A stretch of DNA of 64,000 bases from an uncultured Flavobacteriaceae bacterium. GTDB taxonomy: Bacteria; Bacteroidota; Bacteroidia; Flavobacteriales; Flavobacteriaceae. The position numbers and the translations under genes are program-made. The stretch covers positions 1 through 64,000 of the forward strand of contig CAJQNF010000059.1 in the NCBI GenBank assembly GCA_905479625.1, in the 5' to 3' direction. The notes under the pieces are model-generated. The model was not told where the DNA came from and made no database searches. It saw only the letters and a program-made list of their open reading frames with translations. Positions within the stretch are counted from its first letter, which is position 1. Each line of letters opens with the position of its first letter. This document shows positions 26,177-35,800 of this stretch, one piece after another.

Positions 26177-27337
26177 TTATTTGGTCACCAGACCCTTCTC
26201 TTGTTTATTCAGTAATTGCCCTCTGCTAAGCCCCTCTGAGGTAGCTACCCAGATCATGTCATCTTTAAGATCCATACCTAGGATATAATTATGGGATAAA
26301 GAGGGAGTCATGGCCACCTCTGTTGTAGATGTGCCTATTGATATCTTCGCCTTTCCGTTTAAATTATTTTTATTCTTGGTATAGGTCACCCAATTGTCAC
26401 CGTCAGTGCAACTAAGACCCTTATCTGTTGCTATATAAACGAACTTTCCTGATGCTTTTATGAAATTGATAAAATTACTGGCAAGACCACTGTCATGATC
26501 AAAGTAACCTTTCCAGCGAGTTCCGTCATAACGGCTTAATCCAAAATAGGTACCCACCCATAGCTTACCGTTCGCCCAGGAAGTTCCTGTAGTAATATCA
26601 TGTACCAGACCATCATCCGGAAACAGGTCTATTTCCATATTACCATCTGGATCTGTATAATCTCTAAATTGCTTTGTTTCTTTGGTATATTCTACAACGC
26701 CACCACCCCAGGCAGCGATAAAAATTTTACCATCACCACTGCAAACCCCATAGGTCCATGGCTCATGCATTGGTGCGTTCTGTTCGGTGAAAATTTCCCA
26801 CCCTTTATTGTGCGTATCATATTTTCCGGCGCCCCCTCCTGTGGCTACCCATACGTCTTTCTCATCGCAGGTAACAGCATAGATCAAATCATTAGGCATG
26901 CCACTGTTCATCTGATTGAAGTTTTCAAATCTCCCAGCCGACCAGCGTGACAATCCTCCCATGGTGCCTATCCACACATCTCCTGTTTGCTCACTAATAT
27001 CAATGGCCAAAACACCATTGTGTGCCAATCCATCTTCTGTAGTGTAAGTAGTCCATTGATCGTTTTCATATACTGACAATCCATCATGGGTACCTACCAA
27101 AACCCGGTCACCATCAATTCGGACACAATAGGCCTTATCTGATCCCAAACCATCTTTTGCACTAAAATTTTTCCATTTCCCGTAAATGGGTAATCCACCC
27201 GATTCAGTTTTATTTATCTCATGAATTGTATCTGATGTGCTTCTATCAACAGTCATAAAGCTCAACGAAATCACAACAGATACTGTTAAAATCAATATCA
27301 CAATTAGGGGTTCATATTTTAGATTCATGTTTTTCAT
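26177..27337 (-). CDS. membrane-anchored Reg_prop beta-propeller protein
   Basis: A 386-residue protein with one N-terminal membrane segment (IVILILTVSVVISLSF, about 12-27; uncleaved anchor or signal). About seven two-component-regulator propeller repeats follow, each with V-V/I-GT-x-GLS and W-x-x-YT-x-x-DGL motifs (VLVGTHDGLSVYEND, VWIGTMGGLSRW, LWVGTYFGLSRYDG, VYIATDKGLSC, IWVATSEGLSRG). Reg_prop domains usually sit in the sensor half of hybrid histidine kinases. Here no kinase follows, so it is a free propeller, probably a periplasmic interaction module. It lies 10 bp from the CXXCH protein and 43 bp from the RidA-like gene. Confidence 0.82.
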   Translation of the reverse strand: MKNMNLKYEPLIVILILTVSVVISLSFMTVDRSTSDTIHEINKTESGGLPIYGKWKNFSAKDGLGSDKAYCVRIDGDRVLVGTHDGLSVYENDQWTTYTTEDGLAHNGVLAIDISEQTGDVWIGTMGGLSRWSAGRFENFNQMNSGMPNDLIYAVTCDEKDVWVATGGGAGKYDTHNKGWEIFTEQNAPMHEPWTYGVCSGDGKIFIAAWGGGVVEYTKETKQFRDYTDPDGNMEIDLFPDDGLVHDITTGTSWANGKLWVGTYFGLSRYDGTRWKGYFDHDSGLASNFINFIKASGKFVYIATDKGLSCTDGDNWVTYTKNKNNLNGKAKISIGTSTTEVAMTPSLSHNYILGMDLKDDMIWVATSEGLSRGQLLNKQEKGLVTK

Positions 27338-27347
27338 AAGTCTGTTT

Positions 27348-29381
27348 TTAATTCGAATATATCAATGCGCTTTGCTGAATATCAAGTGCTTCTTTGTCAT
27401 ATTCAGGACTCCTTAAGGATTTTAAATAGTTAACAAGATCATTCAAATCACTTTTACTCATATCGTTTACATAACCATGCTTATCATCTGTTCCATAAAT
27501 GGTCCATATTTCCTCCAGTGTCTTGGCCCGCCCGTCGTGCAAATAAGGAGCCGAGGCATATACATTGGTTAAATGTGGCGTATCAAAAAGTATTGGATCA
27601 TCAGTATCAGCCAGGGTACTTACATCAGCGAATTTTAGATTTGTGTAAAGAGGAGCGGGATGACAGGTCACACAACGGTTGTTTTCCGGAATCAGATTAC
27701 CTGAATTATCTTCTGTTCGCTCATAAAGCACCTTACCTCTCTGTTGTGAAGCCGTCAACTCTCCTTTAGGATTATACATTAAATTGGGCGGCTGTTTGAT
27801 ACTTCTCATAATATAGGCTGATATAGCATCCAGATCGTCATAGCTAAACTGCTCGGTTCTCGTAAGCACGGTGGAAAAACGAATACCATCCTGCTTATAC
27901 ACCGTTTGATTCATTCCATTCCACTTAAAAGGTGCCGTGTCACCAACTTCGTGTAAAGATTGGGTATTGGTCAAGTTGCGACCCATTTGTTTTCCTGCCA
28001 TATTATAGACCAAACCATCTTCGTGGTTATCGGGATGACAGGTATAGCAAGAATACTGTGTTTGAAAAGTATGACCGGCATTATTAAAAAGCCTTCTCCC
28101 CTTCCGGGCCACAGAAATACTTACCGGGCCACCAAGATCAATTGAAGTCACTTTTTCGAGTGTTTCAGTATCAAACACCGAAATTTTGTCGCCAAGTTGT
28201 TCTGCTACGAACAGTTTTTTACCATCAAATGAAAGTGTCATTCCTTTTGGATTCGCCCCTGTCTTGATTCTTTTTATAACAAATCGTCTGCTTAGATCAA
28301 GGTTATTGGCATAATCCTTTCTAACCTTTGAATCTGTTTGCCGAAGCATGGCTCTTATGGAATCTATGGCAATCACAGAGATCATATCGACCCCAGAACT
28401 TGACACAAAAGCTTTTTTCCCATCAGGAGTAATGACTATATCAAAAGGATCCGGGTAATAGGCATTTGGCTCATCAAGTAAAAACTGAATAATTTCACCG
28501 TCTTTACCTCTTTCTATGACACCGATCCCATGCGTCATCATCCAACCACCTTCTACCTGAACAGAAGGTATCTGATTCTTTGGTCTGATCAACGTTACCA
28601 TGGCAAGATCACCTTCGGGTGTATAGGCCGCGTTTTCCATAAGGTATGCGGATTCCACATTCTTTTTAAGGGCTCGCTGAGTATGTGTATTGATCAGCGT
28701 AAGCTCCGTGATCAGCGTTTCATCATAGGCTGCCATGTTTGCCCTTCTTCCTGTGACCAGGATTTCTTCTCCTTGGGGAGATATAGCTATTCCTGTTGGA
28801 TTGTTTCCTGCAGTGAGCCTTCTGACCTCCTTTTTACTTTTCAATTCGATCACAGAAACATCCGACCCATAGGCATTGACCACATAAAGATGTGTTTCGT
28901 TTTGATCAAGTATGATTCCAGCCGGACCATTTCCGGCAGGAATGATATCCACAACTTCTAATAAAGCCAGGTCTATAACACTCACATAATCAGACCATTC
29001 ATTGCTTACATAAGCCTTTTTCCCAGTTTGGTCAAGAATGACACTATGTGGATGTTGACCCACTTTGATCTTCGTTACCACCACTTTTGTTTCAAGATCT
29101 ACAACAAGTAATTCATCCGTATCCTGAGCTACAACATATGCCCATTTATTATTTTGATCAACCGTCAGGTTAAAAGGTGAATAATAATCTGAATTAATAA
29201 GCTTTGTGATCAATTTGTTCTTTGAGAGCGGTACATGACATGAGGTACAAAGTAAAGGGTGATCAGTTACTGCAGTTCTTTCATTGACATGATCACGTGC
29301 CATTTGTCGGCCAGGATATAGTATAAGTATCACAAGCCCGATAAGGAGCCCTGTAATTACATATATCTTTAACCTATTCAT
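27348..29381 (-). CDS. YVTN propeller–cytochrome c peroxidase-like triheme protein
   Basis: A 677-residue protein with one N-terminal anchor (about 5-22). Three c-haem motifs are present: CTSCH (45-49), CYTCH (445-449) and CVTCH (570-574). Between the first two lies a seven-bladed YVTN/lactonase-like propeller (about 65-430; VVDLETKVVVTKIKVGQHPHSV, AYVSNEWSDYVSVIDL). The C-terminal part resembles MauG/di-haem cytochrome c peroxidase, with RGKVLYER before CVTCH, then TPHLTNVYASAPYLHDGRA and terminal LNDLVNYLKSL. Propeller fusions of this type occur in Bacteroidota and Planctomycetota without assigned substrates. It is probably periplasmic and redox-active, and is co-transcribed with the HzsA-like gene (6-bp gap). 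Confidence 0.85.
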   Translation of the reverse strand: MNRLKIYVITGLLIGLVILILYPGRQMARDHVNERTAVTDHPLLCTSCHVPLSKNKLITKLINSDYYSPFNLTVDQNNKWAYVVAQDTDELLVVDLETKVVVTKIKVGQHPHSVILDQTGKKAYVSNEWSDYVSVIDLALLEVVDIIPAGNGPAGIILDQNETHLYVVNAYGSDVSVIELKSKKEVRRLTAGNNPTGIAISPQGEEILVTGRRANMAAYDETLITELTLINTHTQRALKKNVESAYLMENAAYTPEGDLAMVTLIRPKNQIPSVQVEGGWMMTHGIGVIERGKDGEIIQFLLDEPNAYYPDPFDIVITPDGKKAFVSSSGVDMISVIAIDSIRAMLRQTDSKVRKDYANNLDLSRRFVIKRIKTGANPKGMTLSFDGKKLFVAEQLGDKISVFDTETLEKVTSIDLGGPVSISVARKGRRLFNNAGHTFQTQYSCYTCHPDNHEDGLVYNMAGKQMGRNLTNTQSLHEVGDTAPFKWNGMNQTVYKQDGIRFSTVLTRTEQFSYDDLDAISAYIMRSIKQPPNLMYNPKGELTASQQRGKVLYERTEDNSGNLIPENNRCVTCHPAPLYTNLKFADVSTLADTDDPILFDTPHLTNVYASAPYLHDGRAKTLEEIWTIYGTDDKHGYVNDMSKSDLNDLVNYLKSLRSPEYDKEALDIQQSALIYSN

Positions 29382-29387
29382 AAATCG

Positions 29388-30803
29388 TTATTCTTTACCT
29401 GCTAATAATCTGGGTTCTCGAGGTATTTGTATTGGTTCCTTTAAAACCGATAAAGGTTGCCTGTTTGCCGGAACGACCTCATTTCCTTGATGGCAACCAA
29501 CGCAGGCCCTTCTTTCGTTAGGCCTTAGGTTGATCCAACTACTGGGCCCGTTCACAATTTCTCCTTCTTCATTCAAGGTTTGTAACTGAAAGGGAGTGTC
29601 TGCCTTAAGCTTCAAATAAACAGAACCATCTTTTTCTACATCTACGGTTCCCAAGGAAGAGGTAAGGCCCAACACCTCAATTTTAACGGCTTTAGCTCCT
29701 TTTGTCATCGCAGTATCCTGATGAAATCCTAAAAAATTAACATCCTGACATAGCAAGAGCGCGGTTTGCTCCTTCATGTTCACTTCACTTGGAATTTTCT
29801 TGGGCACCATATGCTGTTCCACTACTAATGCTTCTATTGTTTTATACCGCGGATCATTAAAAACAGACCGGACAAGTTTCATATTTCTGGGGTCCAACTC
29901 AAACAGCCCATAAGATGCTTCTTTTGATTTTCTATAACACACCAGTAAACGTCCATTGACCATAGGGCTTATCCCTATAAAATCTCCACCTACTTTTTCC
30001 GATATGAGTTTTCTGCTTTTTAAGGGATTGTTATAGGAGATAGAAAATAGCTTCCCTAACCCTTCATCATTCTTTTCAAGAAGATAAATCTCACCAGTTT
30101 CGGTCTCCATTCCCTTGGAAATTAACTGACCCTGATCTTCACTTTTATAGAATAGCATTTCTTTTGTTCCATCAGGTCGCATGACCATAAGATTAGACTT
30201 GTTCAATTCAGAAGTCAGTGAGCGATTCATGCTGATGATTCTACCATCATGCAACATAGACGTTCCGGCATAAGACCCGGGGTTAAAAGTGATTTGTTCT
30301 TCTTGATTTCCGCCACTTGCTCTTGCAAAAAGGGCCTGTCCCTTCTGCCCGTTGTCTGAGTAAACAACTTGGCTATATATAATTTTATCTCCAGGCAGAT
30401 AGACTGGATCAGTGCAATTTTCCTTCGAATTTGTAAGTGGCTTATATTGTAAACTGGCCAGGTCCATTTCATAAATTTGCCAGGCATCATGCTGATTTTT
30501 TTGCCCTGAGAAAACCATCTTTTTAGCATTGAATGAAATAGCAGGAGAAAAGGCCGAATAAAAATCTTTACTTAACAATAGAGGCTGCCTTTGCGGATTA
30601 GCCGGGTCCATCATCATTATTTGAGCTCCTGAAAGAACCCTTGGAAAGTCTGTTGAATTAAAATCTTTTATTTCCTGATCCTTATCTACCTGTGTCATAA
30701 TGATCATCCCTTCGGAAGAGCGCTGATCACAGGATGTAAAAAGCCCTCCTGTAATTAGCATCAGGCTAGAAATGATAAAAAACGATCGTAATTCTTTAAA
30801 CAT
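29388..30803 (-). CDS. HzsA-like lipoprotein with TolB-type propeller and one c-haem site
   Basis: A 471-residue predicted lipoprotein (lipobox FTSC, Cys25). Residues about 60-330 form TolB/WD40-like blades (MVFSGQKNQHDAWQIYEMDLAS, IIYSQVV). The C-terminal segment from about 340 matches the domain found in the alpha subunit of hydrazine synthase: VEKDGSVYLKLKADTPFQLQTLNEEG, GPSSWINLRPNERRACVGCHQGNE (CXXCH at 434-438). Only one haem site is seen. No HzsB/C homologue or anammox gene lies in the window, so hydrazine synthesis is not claimed. Homologues are widespread as unassigned cytochrome-like lipoproteins. It is tightly linked to its neighbours (6 and 10 bp). Confidence 0.8.
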   Translation of the reverse strand: MFKELRSFFIISSLMLITGGLFTSCDQRSSEGMIIMTQVDKDQEIKDFNSTDFPRVLSGAQIMMMDPANPQRQPLLLSKDFYSAFSPAISFNAKKMVFSGQKNQHDAWQIYEMDLASLQYKPLTNSKENCTDPVYLPGDKIIYSQVVYSDNGQKGQALFARASGGNQEEQITFNPGSYAGTSMLHDGRIISMNRSLTSELNKSNLMVMRPDGTKEMLFYKSEDQGQLISKGMETETGEIYLLEKNDEGLGKLFSISYNNPLKSRKLISEKVGGDFIGISPMVNGRLLVCYRKSKEASYGLFELDPRNMKLVRSVFNDPRYKTIEALVVEQHMVPKKIPSEVNMKEQTALLLCQDVNFLGFHQDTAMTKGAKAVKIEVLGLTSSLGTVDVEKDGSVYLKLKADTPFQLQTLNEEGEIVNGPSSWINLRPNERRACVGCHQGNEVVPANRQPLSVLKEPIQIPREPRLLAGKE

Positions 30804-30813
30804 ATTTCATAGG

Positions 30814-32487
30814 CTAAAGTGGTTCCTTAATTGTAAGTATTTTATTGACCTCTATATGCTCTAAAACCTGACGTTTTCCTGAAGGCCATTTAATTTCTAT
30901 TTCATCTATAATATCAGCCGCGGCCAATCCGAAATGTACTCTTGCATCATTTTGAGACAGGTAACCCGTAGTACTCTTCTTCTGGGCAGTTTGCACCTGA
31001 TTTCCCGTACTTATTTTGATGCGGCAACCAATCCCATCCCTGTTGCTAGAGGTTCCAATAAGATTCAGCAAGATCCAGTTGGCCTGATTCCCTTTATTAT
31101 TTCTTAAAAATTTACCCTGACCATCGAGGTTCACAATGTAAATATCAAGATCTCCATCATTATCATAATCACCCATACACGCACCACGACCAACATTTTC
31201 TTCTCTAAAATAGGCACTGAGATCAAGGGAAATATCATTAAATTTTCCTGCTCCAACATTATCAAATAACTGATCTTCCTGACCATAGAGGTGTTTCAAT
31301 TCTCCATTGGCTTTAAAAATATCTGCATCACCATCATTATCATAATCTAAAAAAGAGGATGACCAGCCAACAAATTGCCCTGAAGCCATTGAGATACCCG
31401 AAGCATATGAATTATCTTTAAAAATTCCATTGCCAAGATTTTCATAAAGAGAGCAATAATTATCGTCTGAAATAAAAATGTCGAGTAGTTCATCATGGTT
31501 ATAATCCGCAAAATCAACCGACATACTTACGGTCGCCTCTCCAGCCTGACTAAATCCTGTTCCTGACAAAGTTCCTTGATCACTAAATCCCTTTCCTTGG
31601 TCATTATGCCATAAATAATTAACGGTATGATCATTTGCCACATAAATATCGACAAACCCATCATCATCATAGTCAGCAGCGCCAACACCCATGGCTCTGC
31701 CATCAATGTCAACAATACCCATTGGCGCAGTTACATCTTCAAATGTACCATCGCCCTTATTTTTAAATAAAATATCTTTTTGACTGTCATAAGCCAAGGG
31801 GCCCGGAAAGCCATCCGGAGCATAATAATAGGAGTAATCAGGATCATAATTCAGATAATTCCCTACATAGAGATCCAGCAAACCGTCATTGTCATAATCC
31901 AGCCAAACAGCACCTACACTGCATTGCTCACCTCCTCCTATTCCAGCCTTATCCGTAATGTCTTTGAAAGTACCATCTCCATTGTTTAGATAAAGTGTGT
32001 TCTTACCGTAGTTGCTCAAATAGATGTCCGGATAGCCATCATTATTGATATCCCCAACTGTGATACCCATGCTATACCACGGTCCGTCTACACCTGCTTC
32101 CTTACTCACTTCCTTAAAAGTTCCGTTTTGAAGATTCTTGTATAAGTGATTGTGCGGGTTTGTCGCCTTGGGTTTGGTCTTGCTAAAGCCTTCAAGCCAG
32201 CTGCCGCTGCAGATGTAAACATCCATATAACCATCTTGGTCGTAATCAATAAATGCTGCTCCCCCTCCCACAGATTCAATAATATTCTCCATTTCTGAAG
32301 CGCCTATGGAATGCACAAAATTTAATCCTATGTCTTGTCCAATCTCCTGGAAATATTCGTCATTTGCTGCTGGAGAAATAGACACTCCCGAAGCGTCACT
32401 GTGATCAATTTTGTCACTAAAGTCACATCCCGTAATCAATAAAATAATGACTAAAAAAGCTGACCCTTGGGATACCCTTTTGATCAT
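30814..32487 (-). CDS. FG-GAP/VCBS lipoprotein with ASPIC/UnbV domain (CRTAC1-like)
   Basis: A 557-residue predicted lipoprotein. The start at 32487 is chosen because it gives MIKRVSQ followed by a lipobox (LITGC, Cys21); the longer frame to 32553 adds 22 residues before it and hides the signal. FG-GAP/VCBS calcium loops (DYDQDGYMD, DINNDGYPD, DYDNDGDAD) run from about 70 to 450. ASPIC/UnbV follows (about 465-550: NWILLNLIG, GIGCRIKISTG, GYLSQNDARVHFGL, EIKWPSGKRQ). It is the first gene of the nine-gene minus-strand block. It resembles the 17834-19486 product but is lipid-anchored rather than freely secreted. Confidence 0.87.
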   Translation of the reverse strand: MIKRVSQGSAFLVIILLITGCDFSDKIDHSDASGVSISPAANDEYFQEIGQDIGLNFVHSIGASEMENIIESVGGGAAFIDYDQDGYMDVYICSGSWLEGFSKTKPKATNPHNHLYKNLQNGTFKEVSKEAGVDGPWYSMGITVGDINNDGYPDIYLSNYGKNTLYLNNGDGTFKDITDKAGIGGGEQCSVGAVWLDYDNDGLLDLYVGNYLNYDPDYSYYYAPDGFPGPLAYDSQKDILFKNKGDGTFEDVTAPMGIVDIDGRAMGVGAADYDDDGFVDIYVANDHTVNYLWHNDQGKGFSDQGTLSGTGFSQAGEATVSMSVDFADYNHDELLDIFISDDNYCSLYENLGNGIFKDNSYASGISMASGQFVGWSSSFLDYDNDGDADIFKANGELKHLYGQEDQLFDNVGAGKFNDISLDLSAYFREENVGRGACMGDYDNDGDLDIYIVNLDGQGKFLRNNKGNQANWILLNLIGTSSNRDGIGCRIKISTGNQVQTAQKKSTTGYLSQNDARVHFGLAAADIIDEIEIKWPSGKRQVLEHIEVNKILTIKEPL

Positions 32488-32843
32488 ATTCTGGATGATG
32501 ACCCTAAAAGAATCTTGACATATTATCTTCAAAAAATGTATATACACCTCCATCTAAACGCTTGATATATGAAGTTATAACCGCAAGCAAATCTTATCCA
32601 ACCTCTTTAAACATCTCCCATTTAACAAGGCTTACAGGCTAATGAGATTATTTTTAAAGGGTGAAAACGGCATTATTTATTATCTTGTCAAAGTTGGCAT
32701 TCATTTAGCTTAAAAAAAATGATATATATCAGTAAAAAAAATCTACTTTTCTTATTCCTTTACGGTAATTTTCAACCCCAGTCAAAGTGAGGTTCAATGA
32801 CTGTCTGAGAAATAACTAGTTTACTCAAAATCAAAGTTTTATT
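32488..32843. other. 356-bp divergent intergenic region
   Basis: This is the control region between the nine-gene minus-strand block and the large plus-strand gene. It is AT-rich, with A-runs near 32707-32716 and 32732-32741. I found no exact TAnnTTTG element in either direction and no clear palindrome. A minus-strand ORF of 73 codons crosses it but overlaps the lipoprotein start and looks spurious. Confidence 0.5.
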
Positions 32844-35800
32844 TTGAAAATTAAAAGCATTCAACAGGTCAAAAAAATCAGCGTGATGGTTCCAACTATT
32901 GTCTGCACGATTGGATTGGTTTTCCTTCTTTCGAGTTGCCATCAAAACCCGAAAAAAAATCTTTTTGAATTTGTTGATACTGACCGATCGCATCTTGATT
33001 TCGCAAATACGATTACTGAAAATGACAGCGTGAACCCGAGTGAATGTTTGAATTGTTTTAATGGAGGAGGTGTAGGTATTGGCGACTTTAATAATGATGG
33101 CCTCTCCGACATAGTCTTTACGGGTAATCAGGTGTCTTCTGCACTTTATCTCAATATGGGATCCTTAGTATTTGAAGATGTTTCTGCAGAGGCAAACTTC
33201 TCGACAAATAGCTGGATTACAGGAGTTTCTATAGTTGACATCAATGCTGATGGGTTTGATGATATCTATTTGAATGTTGCCGGAGTAAATTGTGAGAACA
33301 ACTGTCATAACCTCTTGTTTATCAATCAAGGACTTAATGAAGCGGGTATCCCTACCTTTTTGGAGCAAGCTGAGGCATATGGTCTTGATGATGGAAAATA
33401 TGCGACACAGTCTGTTTTTTTTGACTATGATCAAGACGGAGATCTTGATGTTTATATCGTTCATAATAAGAACAATACAAATTTTAGCAGGAATTCGCCA
33501 AGACCTAAACAATACTGGCCCGAATACCTCACAGATTTTTTGTTGAGAAATGATGCGGTCGAAGGCATGGACCATCCGGTATTCACAAATGTTTCCAAGG
33601 CATTAAATGTCACACATTCCGGTTTTGGCCTTGGAGTTGGAATAGCAGATTTTAATAATGACCAATTGGTCGATGTGTATGTTTCCAATGATTTTATTAC
33701 AGAAGACCTTTTATACATCAACAAGGCACATCATGATAGTATACGTCCTGTTTTTGAAGAATCCAATAAAAAGTATGTAGGCCATATGACCATGAATGGC
33801 ATGGGGATGGATATTAGTGATATCAATAACGATGGCTTATGGGATATTCTTGTCATGGATATGCTTCCGAACAGTTATAATCGTCACAAACGGGTGATAG
33901 GTGGTATGAATTATTCGGCCCATATGACAATCACGGGTAATGACTATACGGCTCAATATATGCGGAATACATTACAACTGGGCAATGGGCATTTGAACGG
34001 ACTGCCGGTTAAAAGCAGTGAAGTAGGATTTATGAATGGAATTTCAAGCACTGACTGGAGCTGGGCCTCATTAATGGTGGATTTTGACAACGATGGAGAT
34101 AAAGACATTTTTGTGACAAACGGTTATATCAAGGATATTATCGACCTCGATTATATCAATTTTACCACCCAGAAAAGTAATGTGTTTACTCCAAATAAGA
34201 ATAAATTAAAAAAGTACGTACAAGAGCTTCCTTCTATCAAAGAACCAAATTTTTTCTATGAGCAAAAAGAGCATGATCAATTTGAAGATGTTTCCGATAT
34301 TTGGTCAAAAGCGACGCCTTCTCTTTCAAATGGTGTAGCCTATGCCGATTTTGATTTGGATGGCGATCTTGACATGGTGATCAACAATATCAATCATACA
34401 GCTTTCCTTTTAGAAAATAAAACCACAGAAAAATTACAACATCATTATCTAAGAGTTAAATTAAAAGGAAATGATCTCAATACGCATGCTATAGGTGCCA
34501 AAGTAACACTTTGGCATGAAGGTCAACAGCAACATCAATTTCATTCAGTGATCAGGGGTTATCTTTCGTCCGTTGATCCAATCATACACTTTGGGCTAAA
34601 GACGAGCACCATTGATTCTCTGAATGTCATTTGGCCTGATGGAACAAAAACCACGATGGTCAATCCGAAGGCCGATCAATTGTTGGAAATTGATCAAAGC
34701 AGCGCTAATAGTTTTAAAAAACCAGGTCCTGATCAGGAATTTCAGTTCAAATCAAGAGATAGTTTACTGAAATTCACCCATCAAGAGAATAAATATAATG
34801 AATATACGGATCAGCCTCTGTTGATGCGCCAATATTCCCGGTCAGGTCCTTGTATTACAGCCGCCAATATTGATGGCCATCCAGGTGATGAGATCTTTAT
34901 TGGTGGAAGCTATAAAAAACCAGGGACCATTTGGTTTCAAGATGAGGACGGAATATATTACCCTAAACAAGCTCTTGACTCCATTTATGAAGATACAGAT
35001 GCCGTCTTTTTTGATGCAGATAACGATGAAGACCTGGATCTTTATGTGGCAAGCGGAGGAAATGAGTTTTATAAAAATTCACCTAACTTTTTGGACCGAT
35101 TATATTTGAACGATGGCAAGGGAAATTTTTTAAGATCCAAAAAATCTTTACCTGAGTTATTTCAAAGTACAGGTTGTGTAAGACCTATAGATATAGATCA
35201 TGATAATGACATTGATCTTTTTATAGGAGCCCGAATATCAACCTTTAATTATCCTGAAACACCGCATAGTTCAATCCTCATTAACACCAATGGGACTTTT
35301 ACAGAGCAGGCAGATTCAGCCATTTCTGAAATTGGTATGATCACCGATGCCATTTGGCATGATGTGGACAATGACTCCTGGGAGGATCTAGTTCTTGTTG
35401 GCGAATTTATGCCCATCAGCTTTTATAAAAATCACAAGGGAGAATTAAAAAAAATGCCCCATAAATGGTTGGATGAAAATAATAAGAAAACCACTACCGA
35501 AGGATGGTGGAACTGTATTGGATCTGCTGATTTTGACAAGGACGGAGATATTGATTTTATTGTTGGAAATCAAGGGCTAAATGGCTTTGTCAGACCGAAA
35601 CAAAATTATCCTGTCTATGTGTATAATAAAGATTTTGACGGAAACGGCACTTATGACCCCTTATTGGGTCAATACTTTGAACATGAAGGAAAACAAATTT
35701 TATATCCCATCCATACAAGAGAGGATATAAAATTGCAGTTCCCTGAATCAATGGTCCATTTCTATACTTTTGAAGATTTTGCTAAGGTAAGTTTTGAAAG

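Noticed and set aside
29388-30803. Anammox hydrazine synthase
   Set aside because: Only the haem-binding domain of HzsA is recognisable, with one CXXCH; HzsB/C and other anammox genes are absent.
32488-32553. 22-codon extension before the CRTAC1-like lipoprotein
   Set aside because: The internal Met begins a textbook lipoprotein signal; the extension would bury it.
32772-32993. 73-codon minus-strand frame in the divergent region
   Set aside because: It overlaps the lipoprotein signal coding region, has no recognisable features and no promoter.
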